From: Sphingopyxis sp.
Lineage (GTDB): Bacteria; Pseudomonadota; Alphaproteobacteria; Sphingomonadales; Sphingomonadaceae
DNA length: 64,000 nt
Direction: 5' to 3'
Assembly: GCF_016704835.1 (NCBI RefSeq)
Contig: NZ_JADIZJ010000002.1
Location: forward strand, 1-64,000
The translations under genes were made by a program, and so were the position numbers. The notes under the pieces are model-generated. The model was given only the letters and a program-made list of their open reading frames with translations, made no database searches and had not been told where the DNA came from. Shown piece after piece: positions 9,613 to 17,097 of the stretch; within the stretch, counting starts at the first letter, position 1; each line of letters opens with the position of its first letter.

Positions 9613-10224
9613 TCATGGCTGTCGACCCGGATGCCCGGCGAGCGTCCGGGCGTAGGCTGCCGCATCATGCGCGCGCTTCTCATGATAGCCGAGCAGGAGG
9701 CTCCGAACGTGCGCCTGTGGTTCGGCTTCGGCGACAGCGTGGGCGATCGCATCATACTCCGCGTCGACATCGGCGAGGATCGCGGCATCGAAATGACGCG
9801 ATAGTTGAAGCCTGTCGCCGATCGCCGCGATGCTCGCGACTATTTCGCTGTTCGACGAGCGTTCGGCGATTGCCAGGAACAGGTCGGCGACGCGATCGGG
9901 ATAGGGCTGGTCAGCGGGCACCGACGTTACCGCCCCTTTTGGCGCCGTCGCGAGCGCCGCGAGCAGCAGGATCAGGTGCAGCTCGAGCAGGTCGCGAAAC
10001 TCGGTCTCGGTCATCCGATGGACGTGAAAGCCCTCGCCGGGCGTGAAATCGACCATCCGCTCACCATTGAGCCGGTAGAGACTGTCGCGCACCGGGGTCA
10101 TACTGACCCCGAAATCGTCGGCGAGACGGGCCGCCTCGATTCTGGTGCCGCTCGCCCATTCTCCGCTCATCAGCCGACGCTTGATCGCCTCATAGGTCGG
10201 CTCGAACACATGCGCCGGGCTCAT
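9613..10224 (-). CDS. GntR family transcriptional regulator
   Basis: A 203-residue protein with a winged helix at residues about 8-70 (EAIKRRLMSGEWASGTRIEA, LADDFGVSMTPVRDSLYRL) and a helical C-terminal part of FCD type. Its ATG overlaps the stop of the dioxygenase gene (ATGA), making it the last gene of the luxI-phyH-gntR chain. The ligand is unknown; by context it may be an acyl-homoserine-lactone-linked metabolite. Confidence 0.83.
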   Translation of the reverse strand: MSPAHVFEPTYEAIKRRLMSGEWASGTRIEAARLADDFGVSMTPVRDSLYRLNGERMVDFTPGEGFHVHRMTETEFRDLLELHLILLLAALATAPKGAVTSVPADQPYPDRVADLFLAIAERSSNSEIVASIAAIGDRLQLSRHFDAAILADVDAEYDAIAHAVAEAEPQAHVRSLLLGYHEKRAHDAAAYARTLAGHPGRQP

Positions 10225-11099
10225 TGGCCGTTCCTTTCGGCAGCGGCGAATTCGGCGACCGCATCCGTCTGGTCGGGCCGCAACGCATCGATCGCGCCGA
10301 TATGATCTGGCCTGTCATCTCTCAGCAGGACCGAAGGGCATTGGCCTTCATAATTGCCGAGATTGGGGCGGTGCTGGGCATAACCGGCGAGCGCGGCGAG
10401 TTCAGGCGGAAACGTCCTGGCGACCTCAGGCGGATAGGCGAGCCACAAATTCTCGTAGGGCTTCAGCCATCCCAGGCTGTAGCTGACGAGCACGCCGCGC
10501 CGGACTTCTTGGCTGAGGTTCGAGCCCGCCCCATGCGCGGTCGATCCCAGAAAGCATATCGCTGCTCCCGGCTTGCCTTCGGCGAAAATGGGTGGCCCAA
10601 GATCGGTTTTCGCCATCCCCTTCACGCCGTGGCTCTTCGGAAAGATCCGCGTCGCGCCGTTTTCCTTCGTGAAGGGTGTCAGCGGCCAGAGGACGTTGAC
10701 GAGATATTCCTGGCTACCGTCGGCGCCGCGCCACATATCCTGGTCGCGGTGTGGGAACTGCCGCACTTCGCCGGGATGAATCTCGATCGCCTGGGTGAGG
10801 CTCAGCTGGATCCGGTCGCAGCCAGTGCCGAGGATCGTCTCGACGGCGGAAAGTATGAGCGGGTTCAGCACCAGCTCGGCCATGTGCGGCGATCGTTTGA
10901 GCAGGCTGCCGAACCTTTTCGTACGGCGGCCATAGAAATTGCCTTCGCAAAAGGGCGTCGCCGAAAAGATGGGATCGAGATCCCTCGCGAGCGCGTGGAC
11001 ACGCGCGACGGCCTCGTTGCGAATGATGCAATAGCCTTTGCGGCGCAGCTCATCGACGAGCAGGCCAGGAAGATCGGCTTCGGTCAGATCCTTTTTCAT
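10221..11099 (-). CDS. Phytanoyl-CoA dioxygenase family protein (PhyH)
   Basis: A 292-residue Fe(II)/2-oxoglutarate oxygenase. The metal ligands can be read as His117-x-Asp119 (FPHRD) and distal His189 (STAHG), with Arg200 or Arg201 placed to bind 2-oxoglutarate. ATG at 11099 is chosen because it overlaps the luxI stop (ATGA); the longer open frame upstream is antisense to luxI coding sequence. PhyH-like genes beside luxI are a recurring arrangement in sphingomonads. Hydroxylation of an acyl-homoserine lactone or its acyl precursor is a reasonable but unproven role. Confidence 0.87.
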   Translation of the reverse strand: MKKDLTEADLPGLLVDELRRKGYCIIRNEAVARVHALARDLDPIFSATPFCEGNFYGRRTKRFGSLLKRSPHMAELVLNPLILSAVETILGTGCDRIQLSLTQAIEIHPGEVRQFPHRDQDMWRGADGSQEYLVNVLWPLTPFTKENGATRIFPKSHGVKGMAKTDLGPPIFAEGKPGAAICFLGSTAHGAGSNLSQEVRRGVLVSYSLGWLKPYENLWLAYPPEVARTFPPELAALAGYAQHRPNLGNYEGQCPSVLLRDDRPDHIGAIDALRPDQTDAVAEFAAAERNGQ

Positions 11100-11722
11100 C
11101 GCCCGGGCTCCCCGCCTTCCTCGAATTTGAGGACAAGCGGCGCGTAGGTGCCGGTGCGCTTGAGCCCTGCGAGCGTGTCCTCGTCGATCGCTATGCTGAG
11201 GGCGAGGATCCGGCACGCGCCATCCCGGTGAACCGCACCCAGCGTGCGGCATGTCCAGCCGAATTTGCTGATCGTGTGATACCATCCCGCTTCGGCGACA
11301 CCGACATATTCACACATGCCGTGGCGGAGAGCATGGTCCGCGAGCGCGGTGACCAGCTGGTTGCGCGCGTCGCGGCGCTCGACCGCTGTTTGCGCCGGGT
11401 CGAGGCAAAAGCGGCTGATCTCCCACACGCTTTCACCAGACGGCGCCCCGTCGGCGCAAAGATGCGAATAGATGTCGCCGAGCAGGTGCGGCGCCGTGGT
11501 TGGGAGCAGCCGCGCCGACGCCCGGTGGCGCAGATCATCGGGATCGAGCAGGATGAGATAGCGCGCGTCCTGCGTATCGAACTGGTCGAGTTCGAAGCGG
11601 CCATCGAGGGCGGGCAAATCCCATTTGAGTTTGTCGATGAAGACCTGCTTGCGGGCGGCGAACATGGCGCGCAGTGCGGCGTCGCCGGGCGCGTCTTGCG
11701 CCTGCGAGAATTGATTGATCAT
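11096..11722 (-). CDS. Acyl-homoserine-lactone synthase (LuxI family)
   Basis: A 208-residue autoinducer synthase that would join an acyl chain from acyl-ACP to S-adenosylmethionine. The family's invariant residues are present: Arg24 (AARKQVF), Trp34, Asp46 and Asp49 (ELDQFD), Arg71 (SARLLPT), and Glu101 and Arg104 (WEISRF). The start has an AAGGA sequence 5-6 bases upstream. It follows luxR on the same strand, with a TGCCC-N6-GGGCA dyad in between. Confidence 0.92.
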   Translation of the reverse strand: MINQFSQAQDAPGDAALRAMFAARKQVFIDKLKWDLPALDGRFELDQFDTQDARYLILLDPDDLRHRASARLLPTTAPHLLGDIYSHLCADGAPSGESVWEISRFCLDPAQTAVERRDARNQLVTALADHALRHGMCEYVGVAEAGWYHTISKFGWTCRTLGAVHRDGACRILALSIAIDEDTLAGLKRTGTYAPLVLKFEEGGEPGR

Positions 11723-11779
11723 GATATGTCCTTGGCTTGTCGGTGCCAGGATCAGACCATCATTCCCGCCGCGCGGCTA

Positions 11780-11795
11780 TGCCCAGAAATGGGCA
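11780..11795 (-). promoter_or_regulatory. Lux-box-like inverted repeat upstream of luxI
   Basis: TGCCC-N6-GGGCA forms a perfect 16-bp dyad, flanked by a weaker CTATG/CATAG pair. It lies 57-72 bases upstream of the luxI start, where LuxR activators usually bind. The sequence is not the classical CTG-N10-CAG lux box, so binding by the neighbouring LuxR is inferred. Confidence 0.5.
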
Positions 11796-11821
11796 AGCCA
11801 TAGCGGTTTTATGTGCGAGCA

Positions 11822-12574
11822 TCAGAGCGGGCGCCACCAATCATAGACATCCGAAAAGCCGATGACCCCGTCGAACAGGGCGCAGAGGATCAGCATTTGC
11901 CGACACGGCACCGAATAGCGCTCGCGCGCGATTTTGAGGTGGCGCACCACGGTCTCTTCGCTGATGCCGAGAATGCCGGCGGTCTCGCCGGCGGTCTTGC
12001 CGCGCGCCGACCAGAGCACGCATTCGCGCTGGCGCTCGGTCAGCGTCGCCCGCCGTGTATAGGAGCCGGTCCCGATAAGCCGCCGCGCCGCGGCGAGCGC
12101 GACCGCCCCGACGATCTCGGCGGCATGGAGCATCTCGAGCGGAATCCTGGCATTGGGAGCGACGGCAAAGGAGCAGCTTCCGGTGGCTTCGCCGGGCAAG
12201 TGCCGCGGGACCGTGAAGCCGTCGCCGATGCCGCTGTCGCGGGCGACCTGCAGCAACTGCCGGTCACCGCGGGAAAGCGGGATGTAGTGATCGACATTGC
12301 GCCATTGGAAACCCGTCATGGATTTTTCGCCGGCGCGCCGGATCGGGTCGGTGCCGCTGAGATCGAAGCCGACATAGACATTCGCCCAGGCGTCGGGATA
12401 ATTATGCACCAGCATCGATGCGGCTTTGTCGCCGCCGCGGCGATCGAACGCGAGCGCGAAAAGATCGAAACCCATGCGGTCGGCGGCGTTCGACAAGGCG
12501 GCAAAGAGCCGCTCTTCCTTGTCGGCGCCTGATATGTCGTGTGCGAGTTCCTCCGTCAGATTAAAATGCTTCAC
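11822..12574 (-). CDS. LuxR family quorum-sensing transcriptional regulator
   Basis: A 250-residue protein with an N-terminal autoinducer-binding domain and a C-terminal LuxR HTH. Ligand-pocket residues match the family: Trp63, Tyr67, Asp76-Pro77 (SGTDPI) and Trp91. The HTH covers about residues 177-235 (LTERQRECVLWSARGKT, then ILGISEETVVRHLKIAR). It is same-strand and directly upstream of luxI, so the pair is a complete signalling circuit. Confidence 0.92.
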   Translation of the reverse strand: MKHFNLTEELAHDISGADKEERLFAALSNAADRMGFDLFALAFDRRGGDKAASMLVHNYPDAWANVYVGFDLSGTDPIRRAGEKSMTGFQWRNVDHYIPLSRGDRQLLQVARDSGIGDGFTVPRHLPGEATGSCSFAVAPNARIPLEMLHAAEIVGAVALAAARRLIGTGSYTRRATLTERQRECVLWSARGKTAGETAGILGISEETVVRHLKIARERYSVPCRQMLILCALFDGVIGFSDVYDWWRPL

Positions 12575-13080
12575 TTCGATTCATCGGCCGCCGGCACGTT
12601 CCCGACCCGTCCGCCCGCGATCCGCTCCATGGCTCATCGCTCCCGTTTCCTCTCCGGGAGACAATGAAGTTGGACAAGCTGCGCGATGGTCCTCGCACTG
12701 CGGCGGGCGAGTGATACCTCAGCCTCTCTACGCAATGCCGATCGCCTCTTCGGTGTAACGACAGGAAATCGCCTGATAAAGCGGCTTGGTGTGCTAATCG
12801 GACCCAGATTGACACCAATCGGTCCCTTTCGAAACCGGGCCGCGACAGGCCTCGGGTCGGGACTCAGGCACATGAATGACGATCGCCAAATGGCATTTGC
12901 CGACAACATGCGTCTTGCTTCGATTTCTCGATTGCCAAACCGTAAGCCTGGTCCAGGGATCGCGGACGGGTGCATGTGACAAAAGCTCCCACTGAATTGC
13001 GATGAGTCAGAGGTTTTGTCATATCGCGAACGGAGCAGCGGGGTCTTTCCTACATTGTCCGGCCATGGCATCGAGGGCCA
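12575..13080. other. Intergenic region without a supported gene
   Basis: About 500 bases between luxR and the small membrane-protein frame. Open frames on both strands here (for example 12634-13071 on the minus strand) have no recognisable domain, no ribosome binding site and random-looking composition. The luxR promoter should lie at the left end, but no clear hexamer pair was seen. Confidence 0.5.
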
Positions 13081-13206
13081 ATGGATCGGGAACCGAAATG
13101 GAAATCGCGTGCACTGGCGATCGAATTCTGGTTCGCGGCCGTGCTCGTTGGCGGCTCCTTTATTGCCGGACTCGTTGGCGCGATCCGATCCCTGTTCGGC
13201 GAATAA
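13081..13206 (+). CDS. Small single-pass membrane protein (41 aa), putative
   Basis: ATG at 13081 opens a 41-residue frame with a basic N-terminus (MDREPKWKSR), one hydrophobic helix (about residues 11-33, ending AGLVGAIR) and a short FGE tail. A GAGGG sequence sits 3 bases ahead of the ATG, rather close. Composition is that of a real membrane peptide rather than a chance frame. No family is recognised. Confidence 0.38.
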   Translation: MDREPKWKSRALAIEFWFAAVLVGGSFIAGLVGAIRSLFGE

Positions 13207-13295
13207 GGGATCGGCAGGCGATCCGGACCTTTCAAATTCATCGGGATCGTTGGGCAGGAGTCCGTTCGGCGCCGGCGCGCGTCACGACCCCCAAG

Positions 13296-14462
13296 CTAAT
13301 GCGTCGCGAGGAGCGCTTCGCTTGCTTGGACGAGCGGCATGACTTCGACGCCACCGCCAAGCGGATATGTCTCCGACCCCGGATAAATGAGCAGACGCCG
13401 CGCCGGCTCAAGATCGAGACAGGCTTGGTGAAAGCCGCGTTCCAGCTTCGGCTGCAGGCTTCGCTTGATCTCGACGGCCCAACGCGCATCGCCCGGCAGC
13501 GTCAGCACGAGGTCGATTTCGGCACCGGCGGACGTCCGGTAGAAATTGGCACGCGTGCCTTCGGGTGCGGCGGCAATCAGGGTTTCGACCACAAGGCCTT
13601 CCCAGCTGGGGCCGGCGATTGGATGCCCAAGGATATCTTCGCTCGTTGTGAGCCCGAGCAGCGTATGCACGAGGCCGCTGTCACGCACATATATCCGCGG
13701 CGATTTGACGAGACGCTTGCCGGCGTTGCTGTGCCAGGGCTCTAGTCTGCGCACTAGGAGGAGATCGACCAGGAGGTCGAGATAGCCCGCAACCGTCTTG
13801 GCATCGACGCCGAGGCTGCGGGCGAGTTCGGCTGCGTTGAGCAGCCCCGATTGGCGATGCGCGAGCATCGTCCAGAAGCGCCTAAGCGTTTCCGCAGCGA
13901 TGCGCGGACCCAGGAGCGGGATATCGCGTTCCAGATAGGTGCGGATGAAATCCTGCCGCCAGCGCTGGCTCGCCCGGTCGCTGCTGGCTAGAAAGCTGTC
14001 GGGAAAGCCGCCGCGCACCCAGAGGTGATCGAGCCGATCCGCGCCGACTTCGAGCGCATCGAGCGGGTGCATTTCAAGATAGCTTATCCGCCCGGCGAGA
14101 CTTTCGCCCGATTGGCGGAGCAGATCGATCGACGCCGAACCGAGCAATAGAAACCGTCCGGATTTTCGCCCGCTGCGGCGGCCCGCATCGATGAGGCCGC
14201 GAAGGATCTGGAACAGGCCCGGAAGCCGGTGTACTTCGTCGAGGATGACGAGCTTGTCGGCATGGGCGGCGAGATAAAGCTCGGGTTCCGCGAGCTTCGC
14301 CCGGTCGGCATCGGATTCAAGGTCGAGATAAACGGAAGGTAGTGTCTCGCCCATCTCGAGCGCAAGCGTCGTCTTCCCGACCTGCCGGGGTCCAATCAGC
14401 GCAACAGCTGGTACTTCGTCCAGCCTTTCCGCCAACTCGGCTGCAATTCGTCTCTCAATCAT
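13296..14462 (-). CDS. ATP-binding protein, AAA_14/DUF4143 family
   Basis: A 388-residue P-loop ATPase with Walker A GPRQVGKT (residues 24-31), Walker B LVILDEVH (71-78), a sensor-like GRFLLLGSAS string, a helical middle and a C-terminal DUF4143 domain (NFYRTSAGAEIDLVL, WAVEIKRS), which resembles a nuclease-like fold. These proteins are widespread and their physiological role is poorly known. It lies alone between the quorum-sensing block and the SRAP operon. Confidence 0.87.
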   Translation of the reverse strand: MIERRIAAELAERLDEVPAVALIGPRQVGKTTLALEMGETLPSVYLDLESDADRAKLAEPELYLAAHADKLVILDEVHRLPGLFQILRGLIDAGRRSGRKSGRFLLLGSASIDLLRQSGESLAGRISYLEMHPLDALEVGADRLDHLWVRGGFPDSFLASSDRASQRWRQDFIRTYLERDIPLLGPRIAAETLRRFWTMLAHRQSGLLNAAELARSLGVDAKTVAGYLDLLVDLLLVRRLEPWHSNAGKRLVKSPRIYVRDSGLVHTLLGLTTSEDILGHPIAGPSWEGLVVETLIAAAPEGTRANFYRTSAGAEIDLVLTLPGDARWAVEIKRSLQPKLERGFHQACLDLEPARRLLIYPGSETYPLGGGVEVMPLVQASEALLATH

Positions 14463-14616
14463 GCTTGCAATTATGGAGTTGTATTCCCGATTTGCAAGGT
14501 TATTTTGCCGATCGGATCCAAATCCAATTCTTCGGTATCGGAAAATTATCGGTACCGCAGATCCAGTTTAGACATATCAATCGCCGCTCGGAACCCTGCG
14601 TCGTCGGCTACCTGAC

Positions 14617-15264
14617 TCAAAGGAAGGTGGGCGTATCAGCGCTTTGGGGCTTGCGGCTGAACCAGGGAACTTCGGTCCGCTCGACCTCGAGCCGGTTTGC
14701 CGGATATTGGGTGACGAGCTTCATCGCTTCTTCGGGCGGGGCCTGAAGCCAGGCGTCATGATCCGCGGCGTGAAGAATGACCGGCATCCGGTCGTGAATG
14801 TCGAACAGCTCCTCGGTCGCGTCGACCATCACCATTGTATAGCAATCGCCCCACTCGTCGGTCGGACGCCAGAGGCCTGCACAGGCCGCGAGCGGCTGGT
14901 CGGTCACACTGAGCCAGGTTCGCGTCATCTTGCCTTTCTCGCCTTCGGCCTCGGCGAAGGCCGTGATCGGGATGAGGCAGCGCTGGGCGGGATTGGTGAA
15001 CCAGCTTCGCCAGAAGGTCATCAGCTTGTCGTCGCGGGCGTTGTTGACAGGCTTGGGCTTGCTCGTCGGTTTCATATGCTTGAGCCGAACCGGGAAGCCC
15101 CAGGTCATCGACTGGAGCGCGCGCGTGCCCGCATCGTCGCGGACCACAAATCCTTGTCCGCCCGGATAGACTTCGCCGGGCTGCGCATTGGTGAGCGGGC
15201 GCCTCGCTCCGAACGCCGAGGCCACTTCGGCAACCGAAGCCTTGAGGGTCACGAGATTGCACAT
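14617..15264 (-). CDS. SRAP family protein (YedK/HMCES-like abasic-site shield)
   Basis: A 215-residue SOS-response-associated peptidase-family protein. The active residues align with those of YedK: Cys2 (exposed after Met removal and able to form a thiazolidine crosslink with abasic DNA), Asn75 (NARDD), Glu105 and His157 (IHDRMPVIL). It is the last gene of a minus-strand run starting at 16338, whose promoter region carries a LexA-type box. The role would be protecting abasic sites in single-stranded DNA, sensible for a mobile element transferred as single strands. Confidence 0.9.
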   Translation of the reverse strand: MCNLVTLKASVAEVASAFGARRPLTNAQPGEVYPGGQGFVVRDDAGTRALQSMTWGFPVRLKHMKPTSKPKPVNNARDDKLMTFWRSWFTNPAQRCLIPITAFAEAEGEKGKMTRTWLSVTDQPLAACAGLWRPTDEWGDCYTMVMVDATEELFDIHDRMPVILHAADHDAWLQAPPEEAMKLVTQYPANRLEVERTEVPWFSRKPQSADTPTFL

Positions 15265-15291
15265 GGCGGCGGTCCCCTTGGGCTGTATCGG

Positions 15292-15804
15292 TCAGGCCGC
15301 GCCGAGCATTTCGTCGAAATTCTGCTGGATCGGCGGCATGATGCTGAAGCTATTCTTGGGGAAAGGCCGCAACATGTCCAGCGGCGGCCGTACCCCCATC
15401 AACCAGTCGAACCAGTCCTCGGGGCGGACCACGCCGACGTGGCGATCCTTGTGCGGCGCCAGATCGTCATAGGCCGGGACGGTGAGCGCCGCGAAACTCT
15501 CGGGCCATAGGCGGTGCGCCGGACGCCAGATGGCTGCGATGCAGAAGAAAGGCTCGTCGCTGATGAGGCTCGCGGCATAGACCGTCTTGCCGCGCTTCAC
15601 GAGACCGAACTCATTGGCGAGCAGTAGGCAGGGCCGGTCGATGATCGCGGTCTCGGCCTTCAGGAGCGGGATCTGGAATATCTCGGCATCGCGCGAGGGC
15701 AGCCCCCACAGCATCTCCTTCTCGCGTTCGCGCTGGCCGTCCCACACCATCACGCGGTGGAGTGGGCCGATGCCGACCAGTGCGTCGTCCGTCTCGATAT
15801 CCAT
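15292..15804 (-). CDS. SRAP-like protein, probably lacking the catalytic N-terminal Cys
   Basis: A 170-residue protein similar in architecture to the SRAP protein downstream (MLWGLPS early; RPCLLLANEFGLVKRG in the middle; FCIAAIWRPA like the AGLWRPT of its neighbour; PAYDDLAPHKDRHVGVV at the His position). The N-terminus reads MDIETDD, so Cys2 is missing. It may be a paralogue that lost the crosslinking function. The ATG at 15804 is chosen because the upstream extension is antisense to the neighbouring zinc-ribbon gene. The gap to the next gene is 27 bases. Confidence 0.72.
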   Translation of the reverse strand: MDIETDDALVGIGPLHRVMVWDGQREREKEMLWGLPSRDAEIFQIPLLKAETAIIDRPCLLLANEFGLVKRGKTVYAASLISDEPFFCIAAIWRPAHRLWPESFAALTVPAYDDLAPHKDRHVGVVRPEDWFDWLMGVRPPLDMLRPFPKNSFSIMPPIQQNFDEMLGAA

Positions 15805-15815
15805 AAGGTCAGTCC

Positions 15816-16145
15816 TCAGGCGCGGAAACGGCTCAGCGCGCGCTTCCATTCGCGTTCGTCGGGCATCGGCAGCGCGATGTCGTCGGGGCTCGGGTCGACA
15901 AGCTCGATCCGCACCGGGCGGACGCGCTTGCCTGTCCGCGCGCCGCAGCGGACACACCAGAATTTCTGGCACACCTTGACGAGATTGCCGTCCCACATCC
16001 TGCACTCGAAGCGCCACCAGATCCCATAGGGATTGAAGGTCGCGCTATGCCCGCAGCGGCAAACGGGCTTGATCGCCCGAAACCAGGCCGCGGCTTCGAA
16101 GACATGCGTGGCGCGATGCTGTCCGTCCTTCGTCCAGCCGCCCAC
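15816..16145 (-). CDS. Putative zinc-ribbon protein (109 aa), unknown function
   Basis: Start at GTG 16145, immediately after the stop of the DUF6771-like gene. The protein carries two Cys clusters (VCRCGHS; then ECRMW ... CQKFWCVRCGA) that could bind one or two zinc ions and ends in an acidic/basic tail. No family was recognised. It sits second in the LexA-box operon with two SRAP-type genes, so a role in DNA-damage handling is possible but only inferred. Confidence 0.65.
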   Translation of the reverse strand: MGGWTKDGQHRATHVFEAAAWFRAIKPVCRCGHSATFNPYGIWWRFECRMWDGNLVKVCQKFWCVRCGARTGKRVRPVRIELVDPSPDDIALPMPDEREWKRALSRFRA

Positions 16146-16146
16146 G

Positions 16147-16338
16147 TCACAGGGAGAGTCCAAGCTGGTCGGGGCTTGCGGGCTCCGCGCCGGCACGGAC
16201 GCTCTCGACGATCGCACGGGCGAGTTCGAACGCGGCCTCGACACGGATGTGATTCGTCGGCGCGGTGATACCCACGCGCGCCCAGCCGGGGGCGGAAAGG
16301 ATGGTCTCTGCGACTCGGGCAGTATCGATATTGTCCAT
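16147..16338 (-). CDS. Small conserved protein, DUF6771-like (63 aa)
   Basis: A 63-residue protein (MDNIDTARVAETILSAPGWA at the start), similar from memory to the DUF6771 family common in sphingomonad mobile elements. It is all-helical by appearance and has no catalytic motif. First gene of the minus-strand operon; the LexA-type box is 11 bases ahead of its ATG. Confidence 0.7.
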   Translation of the reverse strand: MDNIDTARVAETILSAPGWARVGITAPTNHIRVEAAFELARAIVESVRAGAEPASPDQLGLSL

Positions 16339-16348
16339 GCCCTAATGA

Positions 16349-16363
16349 GAACATAGAGAGAAC
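16349..16363 (-). promoter_or_regulatory. LexA (SOS) box, GTTC-N7-GTTC
   Basis: Read on the minus strand this is GTTC-TCTCTAT-GTTC, a perfect match to the direct-repeat operator GTTC-N7-GTTC of alphaproteobacterial LexA. It lies 11-25 bases upstream of the first gene of an operon containing two SRAP-type (SOS-response-associated) genes, so location and function agree. Confidence 0.78.
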
Positions 16364-16572
16364 AATTTGGCAAGTGGGTGCCGGGACAGCGCGGGCGGCC
16401 CGCATGGTCAGCGGGCGCTTGCCGCGGCTGTCGCCCGTCGCCGCCCGGTCCCGGGCCGCGGCCGCCACCGGCAGCGCCAGATACCGGCGAGGAAGAGATG
16501 GGCCGCCCCCTGGGTGGCGGACCGGGCGCGGCGAGAGAGGCTCGCTGCCGGCCGCCCCAGGAGACGCATGCC

Positions 16573-16974
16573 ATGAAACTCTTGACCCCCGCGTTCGAGG
16601 CGCAGCTTCGCGCCAATCGTGCCGCCCGGATCGACGCGCTTTCGCGCGGCGAACGCGAGCTGGACCCCAAACCGGTTGTCCGCCTGTTCAGCCCCGTCGG
16701 CGCGGCGACCTGGCTCGCGACCGAAATCGACGACGAGGGTATTTTCTTCGGCCTCGCCGATCTCGGTTTCGGCTGCCCCGAACTCGGCAGCTTCGCGCTG
16801 TCCGAACTCGAGTCCGTCCGCCTGCCTTTCGGCCTCACCATCGAACGCGACCTCCACTTCACGGCAAGCCACCCGCTATCGGCTTATGCCGAAGCGGCGC
16901 GGCGTGCGGGATCGATCGTGCTGGGGGAGCAAAGGCTCCGCCGCGCGGCCGAGCGGCTTTCGGGGCGCGGCTGA
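16573..16974 (+). CDS. DUF2958 domain protein
   Basis: A 133-residue protein matching the DUF2958 family (MKLLTPAFEAQLRAN, then VVRLFSPVGAATWLATEID, then FGLADLGFGCPELG and SELESVRLPFGLTIERDL). The family is a standard component of sphingomonad and rhizobial conjugative elements, usually beside parB and the helicase/methyltransferase gene, and is uncharacterised. The ATG at 16573 is preceded by CAGGAGA. First gene of backbone block 1. Confidence 0.83.
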   Translation: MKLLTPAFEAQLRANRAARIDALSRGERELDPKPVVRLFSPVGAATWLATEIDDEGIFFGLADLGFGCPELGSFALSELESVRLPFGLTIERDLHFTASHPLSAYAEAARRAGSIVLGEQRLRRAAERLSGRG

Positions 16975-17097
16975 CGCCCCTGGCCGCCTTCCGGGACCGC
17001 AACGCGCGGCCCCGGGAGGAAGAGGGGGGCTGGCGCCTTCGTGACGGGTCCAGGAGCCGGGAGAGTGTCTCGCGGCGGCCCGTCATGGAGAAAGCCC

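Noticed and set aside
13002..13745. 247-codon plus-strand frame
   Set aside because: Runs mostly antisense to the AAA ATPase and has no family; only the separate small membrane frame at 13081 seemed worth listing.
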